A model generated the notes under the pieces. It was given only the letters and a program-made list of their open reading frames with translations. It did no database searches and was not told the origin of the DNA. From an uncultured Tabrizicola sp. (lineage in GTDB: Bacteria > Pseudomonadota > Alphaproteobacteria > Rhodobacterales > Rhodobacteraceae): a DNA stretch of 6,147 bases. Of the stretch, positions 4,910-6,147 are shown piece by piece. The number at the start of each line of letters is the position of its first letter. The first letter of the stretch is position 1. The stretch is taken from NCBI GenBank assembly GCA_937858255.1, contig CALLZQ010000597.1, positions 1 through 6,147 of the forward strand, in the 5' to 3' direction. A program made the position numbers and the translations under genes.

Positions 4910-6147
4910 ATGGCAGGCGATATGGCCCAAAATCCGGTGCTGCGCGGGTTCAATCCCGATCCGAGTTTTTGCCGGGTGGGCGAGGATTACTATATCGCCA
5001 CCTCGACCTTTGAATGGTATCCGGGGGTGCAGATCCATCACAGCCGCGATCTGGTGAACTGGCGGCTGGTGAGCCGGCCGCTGAACCGGGCGGCGCTGTT
5101 GGATATGCGGGGAAATCCCGACAGTTGCGGGATCTGGGCGCCCTGTCTGAGCCATGCCGAGGGGCGGTTCTGGCTGGTCTATACCGATGTCAAGCGGCTG
5201 GATGGCGCCTTTAAGGATGCGCATAATTACATCACGACCTGCGAGACGATCGACGGGGAATGGTCGGACCCCTGGTATGTGAATGCCTCGGGCTTTGATC
5301 CCAGTCTTTTTCATGACGAGGACGGGCGGAAGTGGTTCGTCAACATGCGGTGGAACCATCGCGGGCCGGGGACGGGGGTGAACCCGGCGCATGACCGCTT
5401 TGACGGGATCGAGTTGCAGGAATGGTCGCCCGCGCGCGGGCTGTTCGGGCCAAGGCATGACATTTACCCGGGCACGCCGCTGGGGCTGACCGAGGCGCCG
5501 CATCTGTTTCGGCGGGGGGGCTGGTATTACCTGACCGTGGCCGAGGGCGGGACGGGTTATGACCATGCGGTGACCATGGCGCGGTCGCGGCGGATTGACG
5601 GACCCTATGAGACGCATCCGGCGCGGCATGTGATCACCGCGCGGGGGGCGCCGGGGCATCCCCTGCAACGGATGGGCCATGGCCAATATGTCGAGGGGCA
5701 TGACGGGCGGCATTGGCACAGTTTTCTGTGCGGGCGGCCGCAGCGGGGGCCGGAGGGGCGGCCTTTCTGTGCCACGGGGCGCGAGACGGGGCTGGCCGAG
5801 GTGGAATGGCGCGACGACTGGCTGTGGCTCAGGGTGGGCGGGCAGGTGGCGCCGGTCGATCTGCCCCTGACGGTGGCGCGGGCGCCCGACGGGCCGGTGC
5901 GGCGCGATTTCCGCGGCCCCGACCTGCCGCCCGAATTCCAGTGGCTGCGCACGCCTTACCCCGAGCGGTTGTTCAAGATGACGGGCGAATGTCTGCGCCT
6001 GACCGGGCGCGAGAGCATCGGCAGTTGGTATGAGCAGGCGCTGGTGGCGCGGCGGCAGGAAGAGCCTTCTTACCGGGCCGGGGCGCGGTTCCGGGCCGAT
6101 CCGTCCGGCTGGCAGCAGGCGATTGGCCTGACCACCTATTACAACCG
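4910..6147 (+). CDS. xynB: GH43 beta-xylosidase (beta-xylosidase/arabinofuranosidase), 3' end outside the window
   Basis: This glycoside hydrolase family 43 enzyme releases beta-D-xylose (and possibly alpha-L-arabinose) from short xylo-oligosaccharides. No signal peptide is visible, so a cytoplasmic role on imported sugars is likely. The frame is open for 412 codons to the window edge. The five-bladed propeller has NPDPSF with catalytic base D17, FDPSLF with D130 (pKa-modulating) and LTEAPHLF with catalytic acid E195. GHG with H257 and GRET with R291 are also present; their spacing closely follows that of the well-studied Selenomonas beta-xylosidase. From about residue 325 the segments FQWLRTPYP, LRLTGRESIGS and EQALVARRQ mark the C-terminal beta-sandwich of the two-domain type. 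Such proteins have about 520-550 residues, so some 110-140 are missing on the right. The start at 4910 has GAGGA six bases upstream; the ATG at 4922 is a weaker alternative. It sits behind two hairpins and may be expressed separately from the genes before it. Confidence 0.93.
   Translation, partial: MAGDMAQNPVLRGFNPDPSFCRVGEDYYIATSTFEWYPGVQIHHSRDLVNWRLVSRPLNRAALLDMRGNPDSCGIWAPCLSHAEGRFWLVYTDVKRLDGAFKDAHNYITTCETIDGEWSDPWYVNASGFDPSLFHDEDGRKWFVNMRWNHRGPGTGVNPAHDRFDGIELQEWSPARGLFGPRHDIYPGTPLGLTEAPHLFRRGGWYYLTVAEGGTGYDHAVTMARSRRIDGPYETHPARHVITARGAPGHPLQRMGHGQYVEGHDGRHWHSFLCGRPQRGPEGRPFCATGRETGLAEVEWRDDWLWLRVGGQVAPVDLPLTVARAPDGPVRRDFRGPDLPPEFQWLRTPYPERLFKMTGECLRLTGRESIGSWYEQALVARRQEEPSYRAGARFRADPSGWQQAIGLTTYYN

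Noticed and set aside
4679..5719. Minus-strand open frame (346 codons) opposite the GH43 gene
   Set aside because: It runs antisense to the GH43 catalytic domain and across the intergenic hairpins, with no recognisable domain.
1..6147. tRNA, rRNA, insertion sequence, attachment site or phage/defence genes
   Set aside because: No cloverleaf-like segment, transposase, terminal inverted repeat, integrase or defence-like domain was recognised. Coding sequence fills nearly the whole window.

Overview
The window reads as part of a carbohydrate-use locus from a GC-rich alphaproteobacterium, most likely of the Rhodobacteraceae (Rhodobacter/Paracoccus/Roseobacter type). This rests on strong G/C preference at third codon positions, the family resemblance of every gene, and a GGGGGGC-TTCGC-GCCCCCC intergenic hairpin of a kind common in that group. 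The assignment is from style and family, not from a database match. All real genes lie on the + strand.

Layout. Positions 1-394 hold the last ~130 codons of a sugar ABC-transporter ATPase (MalK/UgpC type). Four bases later starts a glycoside hydrolase family 2 beta-mannosidase. It is split by a frame change into an N-terminal part (399-2426, with both catalytic glutamates) and a C-terminal part (2387-2911). The C-terminal part also carries an in-frame 69-bp tandem duplication. Next come a sugar-phosphate isomerase/epimerase-type TIM-barrel protein (2915-3664) and a Gfo/Idh/MocA NAD(P)-dependent oxidoreductase (3668-4822). Gaps between these genes are only 3-4 bases, so positions 1-4822 look like one transcription unit. 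An 87-base gap follows (4823-4909) with two successive hairpins and a CCCGCGGG-ATATTT leader. After it, a GH43 beta-xylosidase starts at 4910 and runs off the window end at 6147.

How the genes fit together. The transporter probably imports short hemicellulose-derived oligosaccharides. The GH2 enzyme would remove non-reducing beta-mannosyl units and the GH43 enzyme beta-xylosyl (or arabinosyl) units. The isomerase and oxidoreductase would process the released or keto-sugar intermediates. The exact substrate of those two cannot be read from sequence.

The main anomaly is the beta-mannosidase. It has a net -1 frame change close to an 8-G run, a low-complexity G/C segment, a tandem duplication, and odd substitutions in a normally conserved block. 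Together these suggest sequencing or assembly error, recent decay, or slippage-dependent expression. I did not find a clear undescribed system; the most unusual feature is the slippage-prone GH2 gene.
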